Shown piece by piece: positions 1-8,093 of a stretch of 64,000 bases of DNA; within the stretch, counting starts at the first letter, position 1; each line of letters begins with the position of its first letter. A program made the position numbers and the translations under genes. This DNA is from DUQW01 sp050953825 (GTDB lineage Bacteria; Bacillota_I; Bacilli_A; Acholeplasmatales; Acholeplasmataceae), in assembly GCA_050953825.1 (NCBI GenBank), contig JBMNNF010000010.1:1-64000 (forward strand). Direction: 5' to 3'. The notes under the pieces were generated by a model, which was not told the DNA's origin, did not search any database, and saw nothing but the letters and a program-made list of their open reading frames with translations.

Positions 1-880
1 CTTGATGACGATGAAAAAATTATGGGATTTGTTTCCCTAAAAGATTTGATTATTGCTAGACCTAGTGATTCGATTAACAAATTAATGTATACTGATTATT
101 ATTTTGTTTATCATGATACGACCATTAAAGAAGCGATTGAAATTGTTAGAAACTATGACTTAACTTCATTAGCAGTTACTGATTATCAAGGATATTTATT
201 AGGTGTTATTACTGCTGATGACGTATTAGAAGAGTTAATTGACGAATACGATGATATTTATAATCGATTAGCCTTCTTACCGCAACACGATGATGCGTTT
301 TCTGGATTTCAAAGAAGTTTTAAACGTTTGCCATGGTTAATTTTTACAACCATTGTTAATTTAGCGGTAGCAATCATATTATTAGTTGTTCCAGCATTTG
401 AATTAACTTTAAGTGAAGTGTTTGCCTTAGTATTATTCCAACCAATGGTTTTAGCAATGGCTGGAAATATTGGGAACTCAAAGTTTGGCGGTTACAATTT
501 TAGGAATCCACCGTGACGAATTATCAAGTAGCGAAAATCGAAGACGACATTTTAGAAGAGAAGTCTCAATTGTTTTACTAAATAGTCTTTTTATAGCAGT
601 TCTTGGATTTATTGTCGTTTCATTATTTTCATTAATTACAAAACAAGTTAGTAGTTCTGGTGTATCAATCCCACCTTATATGCTAGGTTTAGTAGTTGGT
701 GTTTCATTGTTTAGTGGCATGCTAGTCTCGGGTTCTATCGGAACTTTATTACCACTATTTATGACAAAACATAAAGTAGATGCTGATAATGCTGGCGGAC
801 CAGTATTAACGACATTAAGTGATTTAATTGCGTTATTTATATATTATTTAGTAGCAGCGCTAATGTTACTTGCAATATAA
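1..880 (+). pseudogene. mgtE: Magnesium transporter MgtE, 5'-truncated by the window edge and frameshifted
   Basis: The reading frame is open from base 1, so the gene starts outside the window. The first part encodes the end of a CBS domain (T-S-L-A-V-T-D then G-V-I-T-A-D-D-V) and the first membrane helices of an MgtE Mg2+ channel. The frame ends at 514-516. The rest of the family sequence (A-G-N-I-G-T-Q-S-L-A-V-T, then several membrane helices) continues in the next frame to 880. The break lies at about 473-477: GGGAACTCAAAG is found where GGGACTCAAAG would keep the frame, so there is one extra A. The C-terminal half is intact and well conserved. This may be a recent mutation, an assembly error or, less likely, a recoding site. 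Family assignment is confident; functional status is uncertain. Confidence 0.85.
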
Positions 881-896
881 GGAGGAAGCAAATTAG

Positions 897-2099
897 GAAT
901 CTATTAAAACAATCTTTAAAATCGGAATTGGACCATCTAGTTCGCATACGATGGGACCAGCTTTTGCTGCGCAAATTGTTCGGGATCGACATCCTGATGC
1001 TGATGAATTTGAAATAACATTGTTTAATTCATTAGCATTAACTGGAGAAGGACATTTAACTGATTTTGCGATATCAAAAATACTTAATCCTGAGAAGACA
1101 TCTTTTAAGAGAATTATTAACAATAATTTACATCCTAACCACATTCTTTTTAAAGTTAATGTTGGTGGAGAAAGAATTGCGAAATATGAATTTAATAGTG
1201 TTGGTGGTGGTGATATCGAAGAAGTAGGTATCGAAACAACTAAACCCAAAATTGTTTATCCACACACAACATTCAACGAGATTAGAGATTATTGTAAAGA
1301 AAACAATTTAACATTATATCAATATATTATTAAACATGAAGATGAAACCTTACTTCCTTATTTAAATGAAGTTTATGATGCGATGGTTGCCTCAATTCAT
1401 CGCGGATTAAAAACATCAGGCGTGCTTCCGGGACCATTAAAAGTGGAACGTAGAGCACCATTATTAGCTAATCCTAGAATGAAAAGAGAACCCGATGAAA
1501 TAAAAGAAAATCGCCTAGTTAGCGCATATGCGTTCGCTGTTAATGAAGAGAATGCTGCAGGCGGAGTTATTGTAACTGCACCAACTGCTGGAGCCTGTGG
1601 GGTCTTACCAGCAGTGTTATATTATATGAATCAAAAATATGAATTTTTAACTCGTGATCGAGTTTTAGAAGGGTTGGCAGTTGCTGGATTAATCGGATTA
1701 ATCATTAGAAAAAACGCCACCATCAGTGGCGCAGTTGGTGGATGTCAAGCTGAAGTTGGAAGTGCAACTGCCATGGCGGCAGCCGCACATGCAGCAATGT
1801 TTAGATTACCAATTGATCAAATTGAAAATGCAGCAGAAATAGCTCTTGAACATAGTCTAGGTTTAACATGTGATCCAGTTGATGGTTATGTTCAAATTCC
1901 TTGTATTGAAAGAAATGCTGTTGGTGCGATGCGAGCCATTAATGCATGTGGATTAGCGATAGTTTTAACTGAATCTAGTAAAATTAAATTTGATACAGTT
2001 GTGAAAACGATGTATCAAACTGGACTAGATATGGATATCAAATATAAAGAAACCGCTCGTGGCGGTTTAGCATATTTTTATAGAAAGAAAGAAGGTTAA
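897..2099 (+). CDS. sdaA: L-serine ammonia-lyase (iron-sulfur serine dehydratase), single-chain; start codon anomalous
   Basis: Deaminates L-serine to pyruvate and ammonia using an oxygen-labile 4Fe-4S cluster. The N-terminal beta-like part has the G-x-G-P-S-S-S-H-T-M-G-P signature. The alpha-like part carries the cluster-type cysteines in G-A-C-G-V-L-P, G-G-C-Q-A-E-V-G, L-T-C-D-P-V-D-G and I-P-C-I-E-R-N. At about 400 residues it is a fused beta-alpha form. Homology runs right up to Glu-Ser-Ile-Lys (897-908), where the family has Met-x-Ser-Ile, but the codon in the Met position (894-896) is TAG. A good GGAGG lies at 881-885, eight bases before it. The first in-frame ATG is 951, inside the conserved signature, so it is not the true start. 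ATT at 903 is the only other near-start. The stop overlaps the convergent hydrolase gene. Confidence 0.9.
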   Translation, partial: ESIKTIFKIGIGPSSSHTMGPAFAAQIVRDRHPDADEFEITLFNSLALTGEGHLTDFAISKILNPEKTSFKRIINNNLHPNHILFKVNVGGERIAKYEFNSVGGGDIEEVGIETTKPKIVYPHTTFNEIRDYCKENNLTLYQYIIKHEDETLLPYLNEVYDAMVASIHRGLKTSGVLPGPLKVERRAPLLANPRMKREPDEIKENRLVSAYAFAVNEENAAGGVIVTAPTAGACGVLPAVLYYMNQKYEFLTRDRVLEGLAVAGLIGLIIRKNATISGAVGGCQAEVGSATAMAAAAHAAMFRLPIDQIENAAEIALEHSLGLTCDPVDGYVQIPCIERNAVGAMRAINACGLAIVLTESSKIKFDTVVKTMYQTGLDMDIKYKETARGGLAYFYRKKEG

Positions 2100-2695
2100 C
2101 CTTTAATAAAATAATTGTGTCTTTTTTCAAATCCGATAGTAGTATTATCTCCATGTCCGGGATATACTTTTGTGGTGTCTGGAAGTTGATATAACTTTCT
2201 CACACTTTTTTCTAATGTTTGAAAATCTCCAAAAGGAAAATCAGTTCTTCCAATACTAAAGTTAAATAAAGTATCACCCACAAATAAATGTTCGTTAATT
2301 AAAAGTGATATTCCACCACTTGAATGGCCTGGAGTAAAAATAATTTTACATTCTAAATCATCTAGAAACAATGACTTTTCACTAGTAATGATTTCGTCAA
2401 CTTCAACCTTTTTACCAGTTAGATTATAATCATTTTCATCTAACCAAATTAAATCATTTTGGTGAATTAGAATTTTAGCATCTGGGAATAATTTTTTTAA
2501 GTAATTAACTCCACCAATATGATCAAAATGTCCATGCGTTAAAAATATATATTTTAAATCTAAGCTATTTTCATTTAATTTTTCTACTAACTTCCGACTT
2601 TCATAACCAGGATCAATGACGATAGCTAAGTTGTTGTAAGAAATTAAATAACAATTAGTTTGATAATCTCCTAGCACATATTTAGTAATTTCCAT
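2096..2695 (-). CDS. MBL-fold hydrolase, glyoxalase II-like
   Basis: Metallo-beta-lactamase-fold enzyme of 199 residues, of the small YcbL/GloB-like group. The metal-binding signature T-H-G-H-F-D-H-I-G-G gives H54, H56, D58 and H59. Later metal ligands are seen in F-T-P-G-H-S-S-G and V-Y-P-G-H-G-D. There is no C-terminal glyoxalase II substrate domain, as is usual for the small bacterial forms. The likely reaction is hydrolysis of a thioester such as S-lactoylglutathione or another thiol adduct, but the substrate cannot be read from sequence. Start ATG is preceded by AAAGGGGG. The gene converges on the serine dehydratase and their stop codons overlap within TTAA, with no terminator between them. 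Confidence 0.88.
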   Translation of the reverse strand: MEITKYVLGDYQTNCYLISYNNLAIVIDPGYESRKLVEKLNENSLDLKYIFLTHGHFDHIGGVNYLKKLFPDAKILIHQNDLIWLDENDYNLTGKKVEVDEIITSEKSLFLDDLECKIIFTPGHSSGGISLLINEHLFVGDTLFNFSIGRTDFPFGDFQTLEKSVRKLYQLPDTTKVYPGHGDNTTIGFEKRHNYFIKG

Positions 2696-2743
2696 GATAA
2701 TGCCCCCTTTAATTCATTTTATCATACTGATAAACTATTAGAA

Positions 2744-2772
2744 TTGACAAACATTGGAAAAGTTGATAAAAT
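2744..2772 (+). promoter_or_regulatory. Sigma-A promoter of secG
   Basis: TTGACA at 2744-2749 and TAAAAT at 2767-2772 are separated by 17 bases. An AAGGAGG ribosome binding site (2784-2790) and the secG ATG at 2801 follow. Confidence 0.8.
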
Positions 2773-2800
2773 TGTTATGTTTTAAGGAGGTAGGAGAATT

Positions 2801-3028
2801 ATGCAATGGATTGATTATATTATTCTGTTAGCATCGATTTTTGTTATTGCAATCGTTTTAATGCAAAATGCACAAGATGATATTAAAGACGCATTTAGTG
2901 GAGCTAAATCAGAATTATTCAAAAACCAAAAAGCTAGAGGTTTTGAGCGTATTTTAAATATCTCAGTTTTAGTAGCTTCAATAATTTTTATTGTAGGCAC
3001 AATTATTTCAAGAGCATTAATTAGATAG
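2801..3028 (+). CDS. secG: Protein translocase subunit SecG
   Basis: Small membrane protein of 75 residues with two predicted helices (about 5-22 and 50-70) joined by a polar cytoplasmic loop rich in K, D and Q. This is the size and topology of SecG, the auxiliary subunit of the SecYEG preprotein channel. The I-V-L-M-Q stretch followed by a G-A/F-S-G-rich segment is typical of the family. It has its own strong promoter (2744-2772) and an AAGGAGG site. The next gene, rpsU, follows after 46 bases and may be co-transcribed. Confidence 0.85.
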   Translation: MQWIDYIILLASIFVIAIVLMQNAQDDIKDAFSGAKSELFKNQKARGFERILNISVLVASIIFIVGTIISRALIR

Positions 3029-3074
3029 TAACTTTAAAGATTAGATATTTTAACTTGCGGAAGGAGGGCTGAAG

Positions 3075-3263
3075 ATGAGCAAAACAGTTGTTCGTGAAAA
3101 AGAAACACTTGAAGACGCACTGCGTCGTTTTAAGCGCGATGTTTCTAAATCTGGTACCCTTGCTGAAGCACGTAAACGCGAATATTACGTCAAACCTAGT
3201 GTTGACCGTAAGATGAAGCAAAAAGCAAATCGACAAAGAGCGAGAAAAACTCAAGGAAGATAA
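3075..3263 (+). CDS. rpsU: 30S ribosomal protein S21
   Basis: Small, highly basic 62-residue protein beginning M-S-K-T-V-V-R and ending in K/R-rich residues, as in S21 of Bacilli. The core E-T-L-E-D-A-L-R-R-F-K-R pattern matches S21, which binds the 30S platform near the anti-Shine-Dalgarno end of 16S rRNA. AAGGAGG lies at 3061-3067. The gene is followed by a strong intrinsic terminator. Its position upstream of phoH-ybeY-era and the dnaG-rpoD pair recalls the classic rpsU-dnaG-rpoD macromolecular synthesis order, here split by the phoH-glyS block. Confidence 0.95.
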   Translation: MSKTVVREKETLEDALRRFKRDVSKSGTLAEARKREYYVKPSVDRKMKQKANRQRARKTQGR

Positions 3264-3282
3264 ACATAATTGATTTAATAGA

Positions 3283-3309
3283 AAGAAGTGGCAAAAGCCA
3301 TTTCTTTTT
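3283..3309 (+). terminator. Intrinsic terminator after rpsU
   Basis: A ten-base stem (AAGAAGTGGC paired with GCCATTTCTT, one G-U pair) closes an AAAA loop and continues into a run of T. Confidence 0.85.
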
Positions 3310-3340
3310 TTAACTTAATAACTAAAAATGTGTCATAATT

Positions 3341-3380
3341 AAATACTTTCAAAGTATTTAGGTTATAAACATGGTATAAT
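3341..3380 (+). promoter_or_regulatory. phoH promoter (extended -10) with a perfect palindrome in the -35 region
   Basis: TGGTATAAT at 3372-3380 is an extended -10 element with no good -35 box. Immediately upstream, 3341-3359 is a perfect 9-bp inverted repeat, AAATACTTT-C-AAAGTATTT, where a -35 box would lie. It may be an operator; the binding factor is unknown. Confidence 0.6.
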
Positions 3381-3405
3381 TAATTAGAATGTGGGTGAAA
3401 TTAAT

Positions 3406-4359
3406 TTGACTTTAAAAATGAAAATATCGAGTGCAAACGCAATTTCTAATTTAGTCGGAGTAAATGATCGTAATTTACTCATCTTTAAACAACAATTAGG
3501 TGTTAGTGTTTCTATTTTTGGTGATAGTATTGTTACTGATGCATCTGAAGAGATGATTCCACTTTTAGAATCTATTTTTGAAGTATTAGTTAAAATTTGT
3601 GAAAGTAAAGTTTCACTTCAAGAACGTGACATCATTTATATCATCAATCTTGGGATGAATAATCAATTAGACGGAGTATATGATTTATACAAAAATAGAA
3701 AAAAACTTTTAGTAAACAATTATGGAAAAGCGGTCTATCCTAAAACCTTTAACCAATTAGCATATCTAGATGCAATTCATGATAAACCGTTAGTCTTTGG
3801 TGTCGGTCCAGCTGGAACTGGTAAGACTTATTTAGCAGTAGCTTATGCAGTTAAAGAATTAAAGAAAGGTTCAATTAAAAAGATCGTTTTAACTAGACCG
3901 GTTGTAGAAGCTGGAGAATCACTAGGATTTCTTCCAGGTGATTTAAAAGAAAAAGTTGATCCATATTTAATTCCGTTATATGACGCTTTATATGAAATGC
4001 TAGGTTTAGAGGCAACTCAATCTCTAATTGAAAAAGGTGTGATTGAAATTGCACCGTTAGCCTATATGAGAGGAAGAACTTTAGAAAATGCTTTTATCAT
4101 TTTAGATGAAGCTCAAAATACAACTAAAAGCCAGATGAAAATGTTTTTAACAAGATTAGGATTTGGTTCTAAAATGATTGTCACTGGTGACCCTTCTCAA
4201 ACTGACTTAAAAAATGGTGTTAAATCAGGATTAAATGAAGCGTTAAAAATTTTAAAAGGAATTGAAGATATCAAGATTATTAATTTTGAAAGAATTGATG
4301 TTATTAGACATCCATTAGTTCAACATATTCTAGAAAGGTATGAAACTAATGAAAGTTAA
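3406..4359 (+). CDS. phoH: PhoH-like ATPase
   Basis: PhoH/YbeZ family P-loop ATPase of about 317 residues. Walker A G-P-A-G-T-G-K-T lies near residues 134-141, followed by V-L-T-R-P-V-V-E-A-G-E and I-L-D-E-A-Q-N (Walker B) and the V-T-G-D-P-S-Q-T-D motif that defines the family. PhoH proteins are linked to RNA metabolism and act with YbeY, whose gene follows with overlap. GTG at 3391 is possible, but GGTGA at 3394-3398 is well spaced for TTG at 3406, which I chose. The gene opens a coupled chain running to recO. Confidence 0.92.
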   Translation: MTLKMKISSANAISNLVGVNDRNLLIFKQQLGVSVSIFGDSIVTDASEEMIPLLESIFEVLVKICESKVSLQERDIIYIINLGMNNQLDGVYDLYKNRKKLLVNNYGKAVYPKTFNQLAYLDAIHDKPLVFGVGPAGTGKTYLAVAYAVKELKKGSIKKIVLTRPVVEAGESLGFLPGDLKEKVDPYLIPLYDALYEMLGLEATQSLIEKGVIEIAPLAYMRGRTLENAFIILDEAQNTTKSQMKMFLTRLGFGSKMIVTGDPSQTDLKNGVKSGLNEALKILKGIEDIKIINFERIDVIRHPLVQHILERYETNES

Positions 4360-4768
4360 TATTTTCAATGAAACTAATGAAAATATAGTTGAATATGAAA
4401 AAATATTAAAGAAAATCTTCAAAAAGGTTAAAGATAGAAAAAATATTAATATCATTTTAACTACTGACGAACGAATTCGTAATCTTAATAAAGAATTCCG
4501 CAAGATTGATTCAAAAACAGATGTTTTAAGTTTTATTAATGATGAAGATAACAAATCTAACGGAGATATCTTTATCTCTCTTGATACCATGAAAGAACAA
4601 GCGAAGGCTTATGGTCATAGTAAAAATAGAGAAATAGGATTTTTAGCTGTTCATGGATATCTTCATTTAAAAGGTTATGACCATCAAACTAGTGAAGAAG
4701 AACAAGAGATGAATCAATTAACTGAACAGATTTTAAAAAACGCCAACTTAGAAAGGAAACAAGTATGA
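4349..4768 (+). CDS. ybeY: Endoribonuclease YbeY
   Basis: Zinc-dependent single-strand endoribonuclease used in 16S rRNA 3' maturation and ribosome quality control. The metal-binding motif H-G-Y-L-H-L-K-G-Y-D-H gives H102, H106 and H112. The upstream S-K-T-D-V-L-S-F segment is also family-typical. The length of about 139 residues is normal. Two in-frame ATGs exist (4340 and 4349); 4349 has better spacing from AAAGG. The start lies inside the end of phoH and the stop overlaps the start of cdd (ATGA), so translation is probably coupled. Confidence 0.93.
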   Translation: MKVNIFNETNENIVEYEKILKKIFKKVKDRKNINIILTTDERIRNLNKEFRKIDSKTDVLSFINDEDNKSNGDIFISLDTMKEQAKAYGHSKNREIGFLAVHGYLHLKGYDHQTSEEEQEMNQLTEQILKNANLERKQV

Positions 4769-5172
4769 AAATTAAAAAGGGAATTGAAGAAGCTCTAAAA
4801 GCACGCGAAAGATCATATTCGCCATATTCAAAGTTTAAAGGTGGTACTGCCATTGAATTAAAAGATGGTACTTATATTCACGGAACTAATGTGGAAAATG
4901 TTTCTTATGGACTAACTTCATGTGGCGAAAGAAATGCCTTATTTTCATTAATTTGCCAAGGATACAATCCAAAGGATATTGTAGCGATGTATGTGGTTGG
5001 TGATACACCAGAACCATTGTCACCATGTGGTGCTTGTCGACAAGTGATGATTGAACTAGTCCCAAGAGAAGCTAAAATTGTATTAGCTAATTTAGAAGGC
5101 AAAACTAGAATAACGAATGTTGAAGAATTGTTACCTTTCGCGTTTGTCGAATTTGAAGGTGACAATGATTAA
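4765..5172 (+). CDS. cdd: Cytidine deaminase
   Basis: Homotetrameric zinc enzyme that deaminates cytidine and deoxycytidine to uridine and deoxyuridine for pyrimidine salvage. The catalytic signature is complete: C53-G-E55-R-N-A, with E55 as the proton shuttle, and P-C88-G-A-C91-R-Q for zinc binding. The length of 135 residues is that of the short homotetrameric type. It overlaps ybeY by four bases and era by eight. The ybeY-cdd-era order is common in Bacilli. Confidence 0.96.
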   Translation: MKIKKGIEEALKARERSYSPYSKFKGGTAIELKDGTYIHGTNVENVSYGLTSCGERNALFSLICQGYNPKDIVAMYVVGDTPEPLSPCGACRQVMIELVPREAKIVLANLEGKTRITNVEELLPFAFVEFEGDND

Positions 5173-6052
5173 GTCTGGTTTTGTAGCGATTATTGGTAAA
5201 CCTAATGTCGGTAAATCAAGTTTGTTGAATAACTTAATTGGTGAGAAAATTGCCATTACCTCGCCAACACCAGAGACAACTAGAAACCGTATTTTAGGAG
5301 CGCTGACAACAAATGAATATCAAATTATCTTTGTTGATACTCCTGGTATGGGGAAAAACTACAATTTATTATCTAAAAAATTAACTGAAGTTTCAAAGGC
5401 CAGTATTGATGATAATGATTTAATTTATTTTGTAGTTGATAGAAAATACCATGAGAGCCAAAAAGAGTTGATTGATTATTTTAAAAAGAATCATTTAAAA
5501 GTTTTTTTAGTTATCAATAAAGTTGATTTAATGAAAAATAAAGATATTGATGAAATCATTATTTCATATATGAATTTATATGATTTTCAACAATATGTTC
5601 CGGTAAGTTCATTAACTGGTAAAAATTTAGATAAGTTAATTGAACTCACTTTAGAAGAATTACCTGAAGATGGTCTATTATTTCCGGAAGATTTTGTTAG
5701 TAATCAAACCGAAAGAATGCGAATGATGGAACTAATTAGAGAAAAAATTTTACTTCATACAAGAGAAGAAATTCCACATTCAGTTGCGGTAGTTATTGAA
5801 AATATGTTTTATAACGAAAAATTAGATCAATATGACGTTTATGCTGATATCTTAGTTGAAAAAAGTAGCCAAAAACAAATATTAATCGGCAAAAACGGTG
5901 AAAAGATTAAAGAAATTGGGACTCAGGCAAGACTTGATATCAATAAGACATTAAAGACTAAAGTTCATCTAGAACTGTGGGTCAAAGTTAAAAAAGACTG
6001 GCGTAATGATGAAAGAATGCTAGTTAATTTAGGCATAGGAGAAGATTGGTGA
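5165..6052 (+). CDS. era: GTPase Era
   Basis: Essential GTPase for 30S assembly that binds the 3' end of 16S rRNA. The 295-residue protein has G1 G-K-P-N-V-G-K-S (residues 11-18), G3 D-T-P-G-M-G, G4 N-K-V-D, and a C-terminal KH domain with I-L-I-G-K-N-G-E-K-I-K-E-I-G. The ATG at 5165 has a GAAGGTG site just upstream and starts the usual I-K-S-G-F-V-A-I-I-G sequence. A longer frame upstream from 5117 overlaps cdd and is not needed. The stop TGA overlaps the recO GTG start. Confidence 0.96.
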   Translation: MIKSGFVAIIGKPNVGKSSLLNNLIGEKIAITSPTPETTRNRILGALTTNEYQIIFVDTPGMGKNYNLLSKKLTEVSKASIDDNDLIYFVVDRKYHESQKELIDYFKKNHLKVFLVINKVDLMKNKDIDEIIISYMNLYDFQQYVPVSSLTGKNLDKLIELTLEELPEDGLLFPEDFVSNQTERMRMMELIREKILLHTREEIPHSVAVVIENMFYNEKLDQYDVYADILVEKSSQKQILIGKNGEKIKEIGTQARLDINKTLKTKVHLELWVKVKKDWRNDERMLVNLGIGEDW

Positions 6053-6699
6053 TTGGCTTAATTTATAAAACTCAACCCTATCAAGATAATAATAAAATGT
6101 TGTTTGTCTATTCTAATCGAGGCAAGATTACTTTAGTAGCCAAAGGCTCACAAAGGTTATCTAGTGAATTAAGAATAGTCAGTCAATATTTAACTTTAAT
6201 TGAGTTTTATGATAATGGTAAAAATATGCAACCATTAAGAGAAGTTAAGTTACTAAATTCGTATGATTTTTTAAAAACTGATTACTTTAAAGCAAAACAA
6301 GCGGCGGTAATGTTAGAAGCGCTAGATAAAGTAAGAGATACAAATTTAAATGATGAAGCAATCTTAAACGAATTAAGAATCGCTTTATTATCAGACAATT
6401 TGAAGGAATCAGCTTTAAGTTTTCTTATTAAATTAATTAGTGAAGCTGGCTATAGGCCAAATTTAAATCCGAAAAATAAAGATGTCATCGGTTTTAATAT
6501 TAAAACGGCATCGTTAGTTTATAAAGGTGATTTAACTGAAATAGATTTAATGCCAAGACAATTAATTATTTTAGTTAAATTACTAAATTTAGATATCGAG
6601 AAAAATGAAGAATTAGACAAAGAAGATTATGAAATTTTAAGAAGATTTATTAAACGGTATTACGAATATCATTTAAACATAAATCTTAAAAATATCTAG
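6049..6699 (+). CDS. recO: DNA repair protein RecO
   Basis: Recombination mediator that helps RecR load RecA on SSB-coated single-stranded DNA. The N-terminal OB-fold is recognisable (Y-K-T-Q-P-Y-Q-D-N-N-K, then G-K-I-T-L-V-A-K-G-S-Q-R), followed by a helical domain; the zinc-finger cysteines seen in some RecO proteins are missing. The length is about 216 residues, slightly short for the family. GTG at 6049 overlaps the era stop and follows AGGAG; TTG at 6046 is the alternative. The place after era and before glyS is standard for Firmicutes. Confidence 0.9.
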   Translation: MIGLIYKTQPYQDNNKMLFVYSNRGKITLVAKGSQRLSSELRIVSQYLTLIEFYDNGKNMQPLREVKLLNSYDFLKTDYFKAKQAAVMLEALDKVRDTNLNDEAILNELRIALLSDNLKESALSFLIKLISEAGYRPNLNPKNKDVIGFNIKTASLVYKGDLTEIDLMPRQLIILVKLLNLDIEKNEELDKEDYEILRRFIKRYYEYHLNINLKNI

Positions 6700-6711
6700 G
6701 AGGACTATTAT

Positions 6712-8079
6712 ATGTTTACAGTTGATGAACTAGTACAGTTTGCTAAAAATACCGGATATATTTACCAAGGTAGTGAAATATATGGTGGTTTAGCTAACAC
6801 ATGGGACTATGGCCCATTGGGAAGTTTATTAAAAAAGAATATTAAAGAAGCTTGGCTAAAAAAATTCCAAAGAGAAAGAATTGATAGTGTTTTATTAGAT
6901 GGCTCTATTTTAATGAATACTAAAGTTTGGGAAGCGTCAGGACATGTTGCTGGCTTTAGTGATCCATTAATTGAGTGTAGAAAATGTAATCAAAGATTTC
7001 GGGTTGATAAATTAATTGCTGATTTTGATGGAACTGATTCTGACGGGTGGAGTTTAGACAAATTCGAAAAATATATTAATGATCATCAAATTAAATGTCC
7101 TAGTTGTGGTGCATTTGAATGGACTGACATTAGGGCATTCCATTTAATGTTTCAAACTTATCAAGGAGCAGTTTTAGATAAGGCTAATCAAGTATATTTA
7201 AGACCAGAAAACGCTCAAAATGTTTTTGTTCAATATAAAAATGTTCAAAGATCATCGAGAAAGAAAATTCCGTTTGGAATTTGCCATATTGGTAAAGCTT
7301 TCAGAAATGAAATTACACCAGGTAATTTTATCTTTAGAACGAGAGAATTTGAACAGATGGAATTAGAGTTTTTTGTTAAACCAGGAACTGAAATGGAATG
7401 GTTTTCTTATTGGAAACAGTTTTGTATGGACTGGTTAGTTAGTTTAGGATTATCTAAGAATAACTTAAAATTTGATGACCACAAACCAGAAGCTTTATCA
7501 CATTATTCAAATGCGACAACGGATATTCAATATCGTTATCCTTGGGGTTTTGATGAGTTATGGGGGATTGCCTCTAGAACTGACTTTGATTTAAAAAGCC
7601 ATCAAGAATACTCAGGTGAATCAATGGAATATTTAGATTCTGATACTAATGAAAAATATATTCCTTATTGTGTGGAACCATCAGTTGGCGTTGAAAGATT
7701 AATTTTTGCATTCCTATCAGAAGGATTAACTACAGAAACTTTAGCCGATGGGACAACTAGAGATGTCTTAAGACTACATCCAGTATTAGCTCCTTACAAA
7801 GTAGCCGTACTGCCATTATCACGTCGTGATTTATCAGAAAAAGCTCAAGAAGTTTATTTTGAATTAAGCAAACATTTTGATGTAGTTTATGATGAAACCC
7901 AAAATATTGGACGAAGATATCGTCGTCAAGATCAAATTGGAACGCCTTATGCCGTTACAATTGATTACGATACCTTAGAAGATAATACAGTAACAGTTAG
8001 AGATAGAGATTCAATGGCACAAGTTCGTTTACCAATTAACGAAGTAGCTGATTATATTAAAGAAAAAATTCAATTTTAG
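6712..8079 (+). CDS. glyS: Glycyl-tRNA synthetase, dimeric class II type
   Basis: Charges tRNA-Gly. The 455-residue protein is the alpha2 (eukaryote/archaea-like, Bacilli) type and not the alpha2-beta2 GlyQ/GlyS form. Motifs: Y-G-G-L-A-N-T-W-D-Y-G-P-L-G near the N terminus, a zinc-like insertion with C-R-K-C and C-P-S-C, R-P-E-N-A-Q (motif 2 area), F-R-T-R-E-F-E-Q-M-E and C-V-E-P-S-V-G-V-E-R (motif 3). A C-terminal anticodon-binding domain includes D-E-T-Q-N-I-G-R-R-Y-R-R-Q-D-Q-I-G-T-P. An AGGAGG site lies ten bases before the ATG. Confidence 0.97.
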   Translation: MFTVDELVQFAKNTGYIYQGSEIYGGLANTWDYGPLGSLLKKNIKEAWLKKFQRERIDSVLLDGSILMNTKVWEASGHVAGFSDPLIECRKCNQRFRVDKLIADFDGTDSDGWSLDKFEKYINDHQIKCPSCGAFEWTDIRAFHLMFQTYQGAVLDKANQVYLRPENAQNVFVQYKNVQRSSRKKIPFGICHIGKAFRNEITPGNFIFRTREFEQMELEFFVKPGTEMEWFSYWKQFCMDWLVSLGLSKNNLKFDDHKPEALSHYSNATTDIQYRYPWGFDELWGIASRTDFDLKSHQEYSGESMEYLDSDTNEKYIPYCVEPSVGVERLIFAFLSEGLTTETLADGTTRDVLRLHPVLAPYKVAVLPLSRRDLSEKAQEVYFELSKHFDVVYDETQNIGRRYRRQDQIGTPYAVTIDYDTLEDNTVTVRDRDSMAQVRLPINEVADYIKEKIQF

Positions 8080-8093
8080 AAAGAGGCGTTACT

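Noticed and set aside
470..480. Programmed frameshift in mgtE
   Set aside because: No slippery heptamer, no downstream pseudoknot noticed, and no known recoding in this family; mutation or sequence error is simpler.
893..1249. 118-codon minus-strand frame opposite the serine dehydratase N terminus
   Set aside because: Covers the strongly conserved plus-strand signature; no homology or ribosome binding site.
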